Source: Clostridiales bacterium
Lineage (GTDB): Bacteria; Bacillota; Clostridia; Lachnospirales; Lachnospiraceae
Length of the DNA: 20,648 bases
Assembly: GCA_018366495.1 (NCBI GenBank)
Contig: JAGZHZ010000037.1
Location: 1 to 20,648 of the forward strand
Direction of reading: 5' to 3'
Of the stretch, positions 13,413 through 20,648 are shown one piece after another. Both the position numbers and the translations under genes were made by a program. The notes under the pieces were generated by a model. That model worked only from the letters and a program-made list of their open reading frames with translations. It searched no databases and was not told where the DNA came from. How positions within the stretch are numbered: position 1 is the stretch's first letter; each line of letters begins with the position of its first letter.

Positions 13413-14294
13413 TTGATAGAAAAATTATCGAATCCTCAGAAAACCATAGAAATTATTCAAAAATATGAATTTGCATTTCAAAAAAAATTTGGTCAGAATT
13501 TTTTGATCGACGCACATGTGCTGGAAAAAATTATTGCGGCGGCTGATATCACAAAGGAAGATTTTGTTTTGGAGATTGGTCCGGGAATTGGAACGATGAC
13601 GCAATATCTTGCGGAGGCAGCCAGAGAGGTTGTCGCAGTAGAAATAGACAGAGCGCTCATTCCTATTTTAGGGGAGACGCTCTCAGCGTACAGCAATGTG
13701 ACAGTGATCAATGAAGACATTTTAAAAGTAGATATCCGAAAGCTGGCGGAGGAGAAAAATGGGGGACGGCCGATCAAAGTGGTTGCCAACCTGCCTTACT
13801 ACATCACAACCCCTATCATTATGGGGCTGTTTGAAAGCGGTGTTCCGATCGACAGCATTACCGTTATGGTGCAGAAAGAAGTGGCAGAGAGAATGCAGGC
13901 TGGACCAGGCACAAAAGACTATGGGGCATTATCCCTTGCCGTGCAGTATTATGCGGAGCCGTATATCGCAGCAAATGTGCCGCCGAACTGTTTTATGCCA
14001 AGACCGAAAATAGGAAGCGCAGTCATCAGGCTGAAACGGTATAAAGAACTGCCTGTTCAGGTAAAAGATCCGCAGTTTTTGTTTAAAATTATCCGTGCTT
14101 CCTTTAATCAGCGCAGAAAGACACTGCAGAACGGGCTGAATAATTCTCCTGAAATTCAGATCAGAAAAGAGAAGATTGCTGAGGCGATCTGTCTGGCAGG
14201 ACTGCCGGAAAGTGTGCGCGGAGAGGCGCTGACGCTGGAGCAGTTTGCAAAATTGAGCGACATTCTGTATGAGCAGAGAGAGTCGGAACAGTAA
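13413..14294 (+). CDS. rsmA: 16S rRNA dimethyladenosine transferase RsmA (KsgA)
   Basis: The 293-residue methyltransferase dimethylates two adjacent adenines near the 3' end of 16S rRNA in late 30S assembly. Seen are the N-terminal KKFGQNFLID (24-33), the S-adenosylmethionine loop LEIGPGIGTMT (53-63), the acidic VEIDRALIP segment (76-84), the catalytic NLPYYITTP (126-134), and the family block ERMQAGPGTKDYGALSLAVQ further on. The start is TTG at 13413, nine bases after AAAGGA. In Bacillus the order is tatD-like, yabE, rnmV, ksgA; here rnmV (ribonuclease M5) is absent between tatD and rsmA. It is the last gene of the metG operon; no classical terminator follows. Confidence 0.97.
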   Translation: MIEKLSNPQKTIEIIQKYEFAFQKKFGQNFLIDAHVLEKIIAAADITKEDFVLEIGPGIGTMTQYLAEAAREVVAVEIDRALIPILGETLSAYSNVTVINEDILKVDIRKLAEEKNGGRPIKVVANLPYYITTPIIMGLFESGVPIDSITVMVQKEVAERMQAGPGTKDYGALSLAVQYYAEPYIAANVPPNCFMPRPKIGSAVIRLKRYKELPVQVKDPQFLFKIIRASFNQRRKTLQNGLNNSPEIQIRKEKIAEAICLAGLPESVRGEALTLEQFAKLSDILYEQRESEQ

Positions 14295-14309
14295 AATGCT
14301 TTTCCTGCT

Positions 14310-14347
14310 CTGCTGATTTATACATTATATACTCCGCAGATCAGCAG
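14310..14347 (+). repeat. Inverted repeat after rsmA
   Basis: CTGCTGAT (14310-14317) and ATCAGCAG (14340-14347) are exact complements around a 22-base loop, 16 bases after the rsmA stop. There is no T run, so it may be a 3' stabilising hairpin or a weak or factor-dependent end. The rest of the 217-base gap before the next gene shows nothing else convincing. Confidence 0.4.
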
Positions 14348-14511
14348 GTCATACTATCTCCCTGAACGAACCTGCGCCATAAAAAAGTTTTACGGAAACT
14401 TAAAACAGTCATGATGAAGAGTTTACGATGCCTTGGTAAGATATTCCTGTATTAAGAAATAGAAAAGAAGCAAATGGAAAATTCTGAACGGACAGGAAAA
14501 GGAGAAAAGGC

Positions 14512-15489
14512 ATGAAAAACGCATTTAAGAAAAAAGCAGGAATTTTTGCAGCAGCAGCAACTATGATGATGACAGCAGTGTCACCTTCTGTTTATGCAGA
14601 AGAGGCAAAAGAGGGAGATACTTATGAATTATCCATTATCTATGACAATGACATCCATGGACGTCTTGACCGCCTTCCACAGTTTAAAACATTGATCGAC
14701 GAGGCGAGAGAGGAAGTGGACAATCTTTTGGTGCTGAACGGAGGAGATATTTTCCTGAGAGGAGAACTCCAGGATCAGCAGGGAATCCCTGAGATGAATA
14801 TTTTAAATGCAATCGGATATGATGCCTGGGTTCTTGGAAATAATGACTTCCGTGTTCCAACAGATGGAGGAACAATTGAGGAAGGAAATGAACAGCTTCA
14901 GAACCTGATTTCTCTTTGCGAGTTTCCAACTTTATGCGCTAATGTGACGATGAAAGACAGCGGCGAATATATTGATAATGTAGATCCATATATTATCAAG
15001 GAAGTAGGAGATCTTAAAATTGGAATTATCGGCGTGACCTCATTAAAACCGCAGAACAGAGAGTGGGAAGAGGTTTCTGACAAAGTATTTGAGAGCGGTG
15101 AACTGACAGTAGAACGCTTGATGGAAGAAGTAGCGCCTCAGACGGATATCAATATTGTGCTGTCTCATACGGGTCTTGCTGTGGATACGAAAATCGCGAA
15201 TGTAGAAGGAGTCTCAGCAGTAGTTGGAGCAGACGATCATTATATCATCACGAACCCGATTTATTATCCTGGAGAAGACGGATTTAAGAGTACACCAATT
15301 CTGCAGGGCGGCGGAGAACAGGATCAGTATCTGGGACGTCTCGATATGGTCTATAAATATGAAGAAGGCGAATGGGTTCTTGACAACTATGACGGATATT
15401 TGTACGATCTGGAAGGCGTAGAGGCAGATCAGGAGCTTCAGGATCTGATCGATTCTTACCAGGCGCAGGAGACAGAAAAAGCAGCTTAA
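14512..15489 (+). CDS. Secreted calcineurin-like metallophosphoesterase, 5'-nucleotidase-type, altered active site
   Basis: The 325-residue exported protein has a signal peptide cleaved after VYA (about residue 29). It resembles the N-terminal catalytic domain of UshA-type 5'-nucleotidases: D47-x-H49 (NDIHGR), D79 (NGGDIF), N110 and H219 (LSHTG). Two positions differ. The usual GNHE/D is GNND (109-112), so the catalytic His is Asn111. The usual GGHSH/Q is GADDH (239-243), with Asp241 in place of the first His. The C-terminal substrate-binding domain of full 5'-nucleotidases is missing; the protein ends soon after the metallophosphoesterase fold in a short acidic helix. It could be a phosphoesterase of altered chemistry, or a binding protein. 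It is monocistronic, with a terminator downstream and a purine-rich ribosome site (AAGGAG) before the ATG. Confidence 0.82.
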   Translation: MKNAFKKKAGIFAAAATMMMTAVSPSVYAEEAKEGDTYELSIIYDNDIHGRLDRLPQFKTLIDEAREEVDNLLVLNGGDIFLRGELQDQQGIPEMNILNAIGYDAWVLGNNDFRVPTDGGTIEEGNEQLQNLISLCEFPTLCANVTMKDSGEYIDNVDPYIIKEVGDLKIGIIGVTSLKPQNREWEEVSDKVFESGELTVERLMEEVAPQTDINIVLSHTGLAVDTKIANVEGVSAVVGADDHYIITNPIYYPGEDGFKSTPILQGGGEQDQYLGRLDMVYKYEEGEWVLDNYDGYLYDLEGVEADQELQDLIDSYQAQETEKAA

Positions 15490-15518
15490 AGGATAAAAAA
15501 GATAGAAAAATAAGAAAA

Positions 15519-15568
15519 GGGATACTGTATACTCTTACAAACAGGAGGGTGCAGTGTCCCCCTTTTTT
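15519..15568 (+). terminator. Intrinsic terminator of the metallophosphoesterase gene
   Basis: GGGATACTG (15519-15527) pairs with CAGTGTCCC (15552-15560) with one G-T wobble, over a 24-base loop, followed by CC and six T's. The loop is long for a terminator but the T tract is good. Confidence 0.65.
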
Positions 15569-15579
15569 GTATACAAAAA
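15564..15579. repeat. 16-bp perfect palindrome
   Basis: TTTTTGTATACAAAAA is a perfect palindrome directly overlapping the terminator T tract. GTATAC also occurs at 15526-15531 inside the terminator hairpin. It may be an operator for the hydrolase/two-component operon downstream or chance in AT-rich DNA. Confidence 0.35.
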
Positions 15580-15670
15580 TAGAAAAGAGGAATAAGATCA
15601 TGAAAATCCTCAAAGAATATTTAAATAATCTTAATAATGTTCAAAGGATGGTGTGATATATTGGAAAATG

Positions 15671-15679
15671 TGGTAAAAT
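15671..15679 (+). promoter_or_regulatory. Candidate extended -10 promoter of the hydrolase operon
   Basis: TGG-TAAAAT lies 25 bases before the start codon with no recognisable -35. A start near 15686 would leave a short leader carrying AAGGAG. Confidence 0.35.
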
Positions 15680-15703
15680 ACCAAATATAAGGAGATGATT
15701 GAA

Positions 15704-16636
15704 ATGAAAAAGGTTCATATTCAATATTTATCCCACGATCATAAGACACTGATCCATGCAGTTCGATGGATACCCGATCAAGAGGTGAGAGGTATTCTGC
15801 AGATCTCGCATGGAATGGTAGAATTTATAGAGAGATATGAAGAGTTTGCGGAATATATGACAAAAAAAGGATTTCTGGTTACTGGAAATGACCATCTGGG
15901 GCACGGAGAATCAATCAGAAGCAAGGAGCAGTATGGATTTTTTGCTGAGAAAAATGGGAATTCCGTCTTGCTTTTAGATTTGTATCAGCTTCAAAGAAAA
16001 ACAAAAGAGCTGTATCCGGATGTCCCATATTTTTTGTTGGGACACAGTATGGGATCTTTTCTGGCACGCCAGTATCTGTGCCTCTACGGAAAGGAACTGG
16101 ACGGCGCAATCATTATGGGAACAGGATACCATTCGCATTTTGAGGCAAAACTTGGCATGCAGCTGACAAAAATGATTGCAGCGGTAAAGGGATGGGGATA
16201 CAGAAGCCGGTTTGTCAATGCTTTAGCATTTGGATCTTACAATCGAAAATTCAGACCGGGGAGAACAGATAAAGACTGGCTGACAAAAGATGAAAAAATT
16301 GTGGATGACTACATAAATGATGAGAGATGCCAGTTTTTATTTACGCTAAATGGATATTATCATTTATTTTTCAGTCTTGCCAAATTATCAAATAAGGATT
16401 ATATTCAAAAAATGACGAAGAATTTGCCTGTTTTGTTTGTATCCGGGGAAGACGATCCTGTGGGAGACTTTGGAAAAGGAGTGAAAAAAGTAGCGGATAT
16501 GTTCAAGGAGAGCGGGATGAAACAGGTCAGCTGCAAACTGTATCCGAATGATCGTCATGAAATTTTGAATGAATTAGACAGAAAGAAAATATATCAGGAT
16601 CTGTACGAATGGATACAAAAAGCGATGAAGGTGTAA
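15704..16636 (+). CDS. Alpha/beta hydrolase, monoacylglycerol lipase/lysophospholipase type
   Basis: The 310-residue cytoplasmic protein of the Hydrolase_4 (serine aminopeptidase-like S33) family has the oxyanion segment ISHGMVEFIERYEEFAEYM (34-52), the family motif GNDHLGHGES (61-70) and the nucleophile S115 in GHSMGS. D251 (GEDDPVG) and H285 (NDRHEIL) complete the triad. Such proteins cleave fatty acyl chains from monoglycerides or lysophospholipids. The ATG at 15704 is preferred over the ATG at 15695 because AAGGAG (15689-15694) is adjacent to the latter and nine bases from the former. No terminator separates it from the response regulator 58 bases downstream, so the three genes probably form an operon linking a lipid hydrolase with a membrane sensor; that link is inference. 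Confidence 0.92.
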   Translation: MKKVHIQYLSHDHKTLIHAVRWIPDQEVRGILQISHGMVEFIERYEEFAEYMTKKGFLVTGNDHLGHGESIRSKEQYGFFAEKNGNSVLLLDLYQLQRKTKELYPDVPYFLLGHSMGSFLARQYLCLYGKELDGAIIMGTGYHSHFEAKLGMQLTKMIAAVKGWGYRSRFVNALAFGSYNRKFRPGRTDKDWLTKDEKIVDDYINDERCQFLFTLNGYYHLFFSLAKLSNKDYIQKMTKNLPVLFVSGEDDPVGDFGKGVKKVADMFKESGMKQVSCKLYPNDRHEILNELDRKKIYQDLYEWIQKAMKV

Positions 16637-16694
16637 GGCAGCAATAATCCAACATGCAAAATAAAAAAGGAAGAGAACGAAGGAGGCGGAGCGA

Positions 16695-17387
16695 TTGTTT
16701 AATATTTTAGTTTGTGATGATGACAAAGAGATAGTAAATGCGATTGAGATTTATCTGGTACAGGAAGGATACAACGTTATTAAGGCGTATGATGGTCAGC
16801 AAGTGCTGGAGATTATGGAAAAAGAGGAAATCCATCTGCTGATTGTAGATGTGATGATGCCGCGATTAGACGGAATCCATACGACATTGAAAGTGCGGGA
16901 GACCAGCAGTATTCCGATTATTATATTGTCAGCAAAATCAGAGGATTCTGATAAAATACTGGGACTGAATATCGGAGCAGACGACTATGTGACAAAGCCG
17001 TTTAATCCATTGGAACTGGTGGCGCGAGTGAAATCACAGATGCGCCGCTATACAAAACTGGGCAATATGGCAGAGGATGACGGACAGGTATATCAGACAG
17101 GCGGTCTGATCATCAGAGATGACTTAAAGGAAGTGACTGTAGATGGAGAGGTCGTGAAACTGACACCGATTGAATACAATATTCTTCTGCTTCTCGTAAA
17201 AAATCAGGGAAAAGTATTTTCCATTGATCAGATTTATGAGAGTATCTGGAATGAAGATGCAATCGGCGCAGACAACACAGTTGCCGTTCATATCCGTCAC
17301 ATTCGAGAAAAAATAGAAATTAATCCGAAAAACCCACAATATTTAAAAGTGGTATGGGGCGTCGGATACAAAGTAGAAAAGCTATAA
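16695..17387 (+). CDS. OmpR/PhoB-family response regulator
   Basis: The 230-residue regulator has a receiver domain (1-118): acidic pocket D8/D9, phosphorylation site D52 (LIVDVMMP) and K101 (YVTKPF). The winged-helix output domain (about 130-230) has the OmpR-type LTPIEYNILLLL and VAVHIRHIREKIE segments and the C-terminal VWGVGYKVEKL hairpin. The start is TTG at 16695, eight bases after AGGAGG (16681-16686). The partner kinase follows 21 bases after the stop. Members of this family usually bind tandem direct repeats; a spaced pair of AAACCAACTG repeats lies downstream of the kinase at 20106-20137 and is a candidate target. Confidence 0.95.
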   Translation: MFNILVCDDDKEIVNAIEIYLVQEGYNVIKAYDGQQVLEIMEKEEIHLLIVDVMMPRLDGIHTTLKVRETSSIPIIILSAKSEDSDKILGLNIGADDYVTKPFNPLELVARVKSQMRRYTKLGNMAEDDGQVYQTGGLIIRDDLKEVTVDGEVVKLTPIEYNILLLLVKNQGKVFSIDQIYESIWNEDAIGADNTVAVHIRHIREKIEINPKNPQYLKVVWGVGYKVEKL

Positions 17388-17408
17388 AGGCATAGGTGAA
17401 AATCTCAT

Positions 17409-19829
17409 ATGAGAGGCAAATATTATTCTATGCAGTCAAAGGGAACTGCAATTTTACTGGCGCATATTGTATTTTTGATTCTGTTTATGTCAACTCTGTT
17501 TTATCTGCGCACAATCAATAATTCTGCGATGTGGATGGAAGAAGAGACAAGCAGCAATTACATTGAATCGGAGATTTACAGAAACCAGGTAATGAATGAG
17601 GTGGACAGCCTCATGAGATATCTGTCTGGAAAATGTAAATTTGAGACGAATGGAATGTATGACCCTGACCGCATTGTAGATATCGCAGATTATGTAAAAA
17701 AAGATATCATAACGGGGGAAATCACCCATGGGATCGGATATTATTTAAAAGATTTACTTGCATGGCAGCAGGAGGGAGTCGAGTATTATAATGTAGACGA
17801 GATTTCTGACACGCCGCCTTTGAAAGAAATCTATGCTCCGATCGGATACAGCAGTATTTTAGAATATGCGTCTAAAACAGGAGTCAGTGCAGCAGACTAT
17901 TATTATTATCTGAGCTGTACGGTGGATGCGATTTGGGATGATGTATGGCAGTACAATCAGAACAAAAACCATTTTCCAGGGGACAGGACAAATCTGAAAT
18001 ATGCTGTGTTTGATCAAAATGACAGAGTGATATTCAGCAATACCGACTTGTCAGAAGAAGAGATCAAAAATCTCGGAACGTATATTTTGATGGATTTCTG
18101 GGATCTGTCTGTGGACAGTGATATCACAGCGCTGACAAATGACCTGTTTAATTTTCTGAGCAGTATTCCGGCTCAGCTTAGAGAATCACGGCTTGTGATC
18201 GGAATTGATACAGACTTTCCGATTGAAGATGAGTTTTATGAGTATGGTCAGCAATATGTAAAATACTGGAAGACGATTACGATGTCGGTAATTTTGGAGA
18301 TCATCAGCGGCGTGTGCTTTTTGATTTTAATTTGTTATCTGACCGTCACAACGGGAAAGATTGATCATAATTCCAGAATTTACTCAAAGGACTTTGACAA
18401 AATTCCGATTGAAATTCTTTTGGGTCTGATCGCCGGCGACATTGCAGTGATCGGATATAGTATGTTCCGGCTTTTAGGAGAAATTCATCTGAATGCGGTA
18501 TTGGTGATATGCTATGGCGTAGTGATTTTAGTTGTGAATATTATTGGCGTATCGGCATATTTAAGTATTGTACGGCGAGTTCGTACTGGAACAATCTGGA
18601 AGAAGAGTATGGTGCGCTGGATGATCAGAGGGATTCATAAATGTGTATTGAACCGCAAAATTACAACCAGAATGATTTTATATTATACGGCATTTGCAGC
18701 GATGCACATTCTTTGCATGATTCTTTTTGGATATAGAAAAGGTATTCCGATTTTATTGGGATTTGACTTTATTTTCTTATATTTCCTGCTCAGAGAAGGC
18801 GTGCAGAGAAGTGAGATCAATGAGGGAATTGAACATCTGAAAAACGGAGATATTGATTATCAGTTTGATGTGGAAAAATTTAATGGAAATAACCGGGAGA
18901 TGGCAGAGAGTATAAATCTGATTGGAAACGGAATTAAAAAGACGGTTTCTGAGAACTTGAAGAGTGAGCGATTAAAAGCGGATCTGATTACAAATGTTTC
19001 CCATGACCTTAAAACACCGCTCACATCTATCATCAACTATGTGGATTTGCTGAAACGACAGAATGTGCAGGATGAAAAGGCAGTAGAATACCTGAAAATT
19101 CTGGAGAATAAATCGCAGAGGCTGAAACATTTGACGGAAGATTTACTGGAGGCATCGAAGATCAGCTCTGGAAATATTAAACTGGAATGGATGAAAATCA
19201 ATTTTAAAGAACTGATCTTGCAGACAAATGGAGAATTCAGCGAGAAGTTTGAGGAAAAAGGGCTGGATTTGATTGTACATGCCTCAGAAGGACAGGCGCT
19301 GATCTGGGCAGACGGAAGAAGAATCTGGAGAATCGTAGAAAACCTGTATAATAATGTGTTTAAATATGCAATGCCAAATACGAGAGTCTATGTGGATATC
19401 AATATTAAGAATGAGGAAAACGAAGTAGAGTTTTCGATAAAAAATATTTCACAGCAGGCATTGAATATTGAGGCGAGTGAACTGACGGAACGTTTTATAA
19501 GAGGAGATATTTCAAGAAGCACAGAAGGAAGCGGGCTTGGACTTTCGATTGCCAAAAATCTGACTGAGTTGCAAAACGGAGAATTTTTGATCTATCTGGA
19601 TGGCGATTTGTTCAAAGTAACAGTAAAATTCCCGCTCGTTTCTTCTGATAATACGCCGGAAGATCTTGTGATGACAGCAGAAGAATCAGAGACTGTCGGA
19701 GAAGAGCAGGCACAGGAACAGGAAGAGATAGAGACAGAGACGAAAAAGGAAAGCCTGTTTGCAAGACTGGGAAAAAAGAGAACAGGAAGCATACGGGAAA
19801 GAAAAATGGGAGATAATAAAAAAGAGTAA
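17409..19829 (+). CDS. Membrane sensor histidine kinase with large extracytoplasmic domain
   Basis: The 806-residue kinase has about six hydrophobic segments: helix 1 at 13-33, a large extracytoplasmic region 34-288 rich in Tyr, Asp and Glu, then helices near 289-312, 333-355, 361-387, 421-440 and 445-463. HisKA carries H532 in NVSHDLKTPLTS. In the ATPase domain the N box is RIVENLYNNVFKYAMP (641-656) and the G2 box EGSGLGLSIAK (706-716). The usual DxGxG of the G1 box is replaced by KNISQQ (678-683), a pattern I recall from a subset of Firmicute kinases. The C-terminus is a charged tail (about 745-806) with an acidic then basic composition. It probably senses an envelope or extracellular signal. 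A weak ribosome site (AGGTGA) precedes the ATG; an internal Met at residue 8 is an alternative start. Confidence 0.94.
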   Translation: MRGKYYSMQSKGTAILLAHIVFLILFMSTLFYLRTINNSAMWMEEETSSNYIESEIYRNQVMNEVDSLMRYLSGKCKFETNGMYDPDRIVDIADYVKKDIITGEITHGIGYYLKDLLAWQQEGVEYYNVDEISDTPPLKEIYAPIGYSSILEYASKTGVSAADYYYYLSCTVDAIWDDVWQYNQNKNHFPGDRTNLKYAVFDQNDRVIFSNTDLSEEEIKNLGTYILMDFWDLSVDSDITALTNDLFNFLSSIPAQLRESRLVIGIDTDFPIEDEFYEYGQQYVKYWKTITMSVILEIISGVCFLILICYLTVTTGKIDHNSRIYSKDFDKIPIEILLGLIAGDIAVIGYSMFRLLGEIHLNAVLVICYGVVILVVNIIGVSAYLSIVRRVRTGTIWKKSMVRWMIRGIHKCVLNRKITTRMILYYTAFAAMHILCMILFGYRKGIPILLGFDFIFLYFLLREGVQRSEINEGIEHLKNGDIDYQFDVEKFNGNNREMAESINLIGNGIKKTVSENLKSERLKADLITNVSHDLKTPLTSIINYVDLLKRQNVQDEKAVEYLKILENKSQRLKHLTEDLLEASKISSGNIKLEWMKINFKELILQTNGEFSEKFEEKGLDLIVHASEGQALIWADGRRIWRIVENLYNNVFKYAMPNTRVYVDINIKNEENEVEFSIKNISQQALNIEASELTERFIRGDISRSTEGSGLGLSIAKNLTELQNGEFLIYLDGDLFKVTVKFPLVSSDNTPEDLVMTAEESETVGEEQAQEQEEIETETKKESLFARLGKKRTGSIRERKMGDNKKE

Positions 19830-19882
19830 AAAAGAAAAGGGGATGCTGTTAATCTTTTTCGATAAGTTAAGACACCCCTCAT

Positions 19883-19921
19883 GAGTGAGTATTCCATAAC
19901 AGGAATGCTCACTCTTTTTTT
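19883..19921 (+). terminator. Intrinsic terminator of the two-component operon
   Basis: GAGTGAGTATTCC (19883-19895) pairs with GGAATGCTCACTC (19902-19914), 13 bp with one G-T wobble around a six-base loop, followed by seven T's. Confidence 0.93.
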
Positions 19922-20105
19922 GTAAAAAAAAACTTACTTAATGGTAAAAGTTTGTGCCTGATTATTCGTTTTCAACTTTGAATTTTGGCATGAAAATAAG
20001 ACTCCATTAGTAGGTTTTTTTCTTTTTTTCTGTTTTATAATGCCATATAAATTTTATGCCACCTTTAAAAAATCCTGTATTTATGCGGGATACAGCCATT
20101 TAAAA

Positions 20106-20137
20106 AAACCAACTGGAATCTGTATGGAAACCAACTG
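20106..20137. repeat. Direct repeat AAACCAACTG, 22-bp period
   Basis: AAACCAACTG occurs at 20106-20115 and 20128-20137, exactly 22 bp apart (about two helical turns, same DNA face). This layout suits a tandem-binding OmpR-type regulator, but no binding is shown. Confidence 0.45.
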
Positions 20138-20203
20138 AACAGAAATAGTAAAGTGGAAGCATCAGATAACCAGATAAAAGCCCTTTCATTTATCATGATT
20201 TAT

Positions 20204-20232
20204 TTAGACGGAATAGAACAAAAAAATATAAA
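20204..20232 (+). promoter_or_regulatory. Candidate promoter of the last gene
   Basis: TTAGAC (20204-20209), exactly 17 bases, TATAAA (20227-20232). The -10 is good and the -35 poor, as in activated promoters; the direct repeats end 67 bases upstream of the -35. It would give a leader of about 225 bases. Confidence 0.35.
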
Positions 20233-20349
20233 AAAGAGCGGTATACACTTTTTGATTATTTCAGACTGTACCATGTAAAGAAGGAAAAAATATCAAAGGA
20301 GATCTGATTTGTCATAAAAAATTTTCAAAGACAGGAGGTAGCCAAAGAA

Positions 20350-20397
20350 ATGGTTCATACATTTGGAGGAAAAATGTATTCGGCGGGGCATTCTTAA
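20350..20397 (+). CDS. Possible 15-residue leader peptide
   Basis: A 15-codon frame (MVHTFGGKMYSAGHS, then TAA) starts 11 bases after a perfect AGGAGG (20333-20338). It lies 68 bases upstream of the last gene and inside its predicted leader. It has no run of a single amino acid that would show an attenuation mechanism. Without conservation data it may be chance. Confidence 0.25.
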   Translation: MVHTFGGKMYSAGHS

Positions 20398-20464
20398 AAC
20401 ATATGAATGCAGAAGTGTGAAAACAGCAGCTGGAACAGACATAAAAAAAACAGGAGGATTTGAA

Positions 20465-20648
20465 ATGAGTTCAGAAAAAGAAAACAACTCAGAAAATAAC
20501 ACAGAAAACGAAACAAAGAACAAAACAGAAAAAGAAGAAATAAAAGAAAAAGAAATGGAGGAAATGCAGATGAGAGAAGAGACAGGAAAAGCAGTCTGGT
20601 ATGATGACAGTCTGGAAGAGCAAAGTGAGAAAAAGAACAAAAAGTGTA
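20465..20648 (+). CDS. Unrecognised charged protein, N-terminus only (runs off the window)
   Basis: An open frame of 61 codons continues past the window end. The start is supported by AGGAGGA (20452-20458) six bases before the ATG. The visible part is a low-complexity stretch of Glu, Lys, Asn and Thr (MSSEKENNSENNTENETK...), followed by AVWYDDSLEEQ and a basic KNKKC at the edge. Such charged, disordered starts often precede a membrane segment, for example in secreted or HtrA-like proteins, but nothing here identifies the family. I do not assign a function. Confidence 0.7.
   Translation, partial: MSSEKENNSENNTENETKNKTEKEEIKEKEMEEMQMREETGKAVWYDDSLEEQSEKKNKKC

Larger units (their letters stand above)
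19830..20464. other. Long non-coding region after the kinase gene
   Basis: About 635 AT-rich bases hold the operon terminator (19883-19921), poly-T tracts near 20017-20029, a 10-base direct repeat spaced by 22 bases (20106-20137), a candidate promoter (20204-20232) and a possible 15-codon leader (20350-20397). No conserved protein gene is visible on either strand. Confidence 0.55.

Noticed and set aside
14310..14347. Terminator after rsmA
   Set aside because: The inverted repeat has a long loop and no T run, so it is listed only as a repeat.
20293..20640. Minus-strand open frame at the window end
   Set aside because: It is the shadow of the AG-rich coding strand (Glu/Lys codons read as Ser/Phe), with no ribosome site or recognisable domain.

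Overview
The window looks like chromosome of an AT-rich, anaerobic, spore-former-related Firmicute, most likely a gut Lachnospiraceae (Clostridia). This rests on strong AGGAGG-type ribosome binding sites, a T-box leader, SpmB, a clostridial class F flavodiiron protein and clostridial-type regulators. The genus is not determined. No CRISPR array, integrase, transposase, phage gene or insertion sequence was seen.

Layout. 1-813: the 3' end of a 23S rRNA gene, then seven tRNA genes (Asp, Val, Thr, Tyr, fMet, Phe, Lys) and a terminator, with no 5S gene after the 23S. 981-2151: spmB (+) converging with, and overlapping, a Crp/Fnr-type regulator (-). 2179-5639: an oxygen/NO-detoxification operon (+) divergent from the regulator: rubredoxin, bacteriohemerythrin and a rubredoxin-reductase-fused flavodiiron protein, ending at a very strong terminator. 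5722-7056: sodium-coupled amino-acid-type transporter (-). 7397-9061: secreted type-B carboxylesterase (+), converging with a stand-alone AraC DNA-binding protein (-). 9788-10228: FabT-like MarR regulator. 10295-14294: a methionine T-box leader followed by metG, a TatD-family hydrolase and rsmA. 14512-15489: secreted metallophosphoesterase with altered catalytic residues. 15704-19829: an alpha/beta hydrolase, an OmpR-type response regulator and a six-helix membrane histidine kinase, probably one operon. 19830-20464: a long non-coding stretch with a terminator, spaced direct repeats and a possible leader peptide. 20465-end: the start of an unrecognised charged protein that runs off the window.

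How the parts work together. The clearest functional unit is the Crp/Fnr regulator with the divergent rubredoxin-hemerythrin-flavodiiron operon. A CRP-geometry palindrome (TGTTG-N6-CAACA) lies between them, centred 41.5 bp upstream of the start site predicted from a perfect TATAAT. This is the classic class II activator position, so the regulator probably switches on the O2/NO defence genes and may control itself. The hemerythrin would bind O2 and the flavodiiron protein would reduce it with NADH electrons passed through rubredoxin. The metG block is standard translation and RNA maintenance under tRNA-Met control.

Most of the window is conserved core genome and I see no convincing wholly new system. 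The best leads are the class II operator with a structured leader, an intrinsic terminator embedded in the coding sequence of a convergent araC gene, the metallophosphoesterase with a substituted catalytic His, and the regulatory DNA before the last gene.
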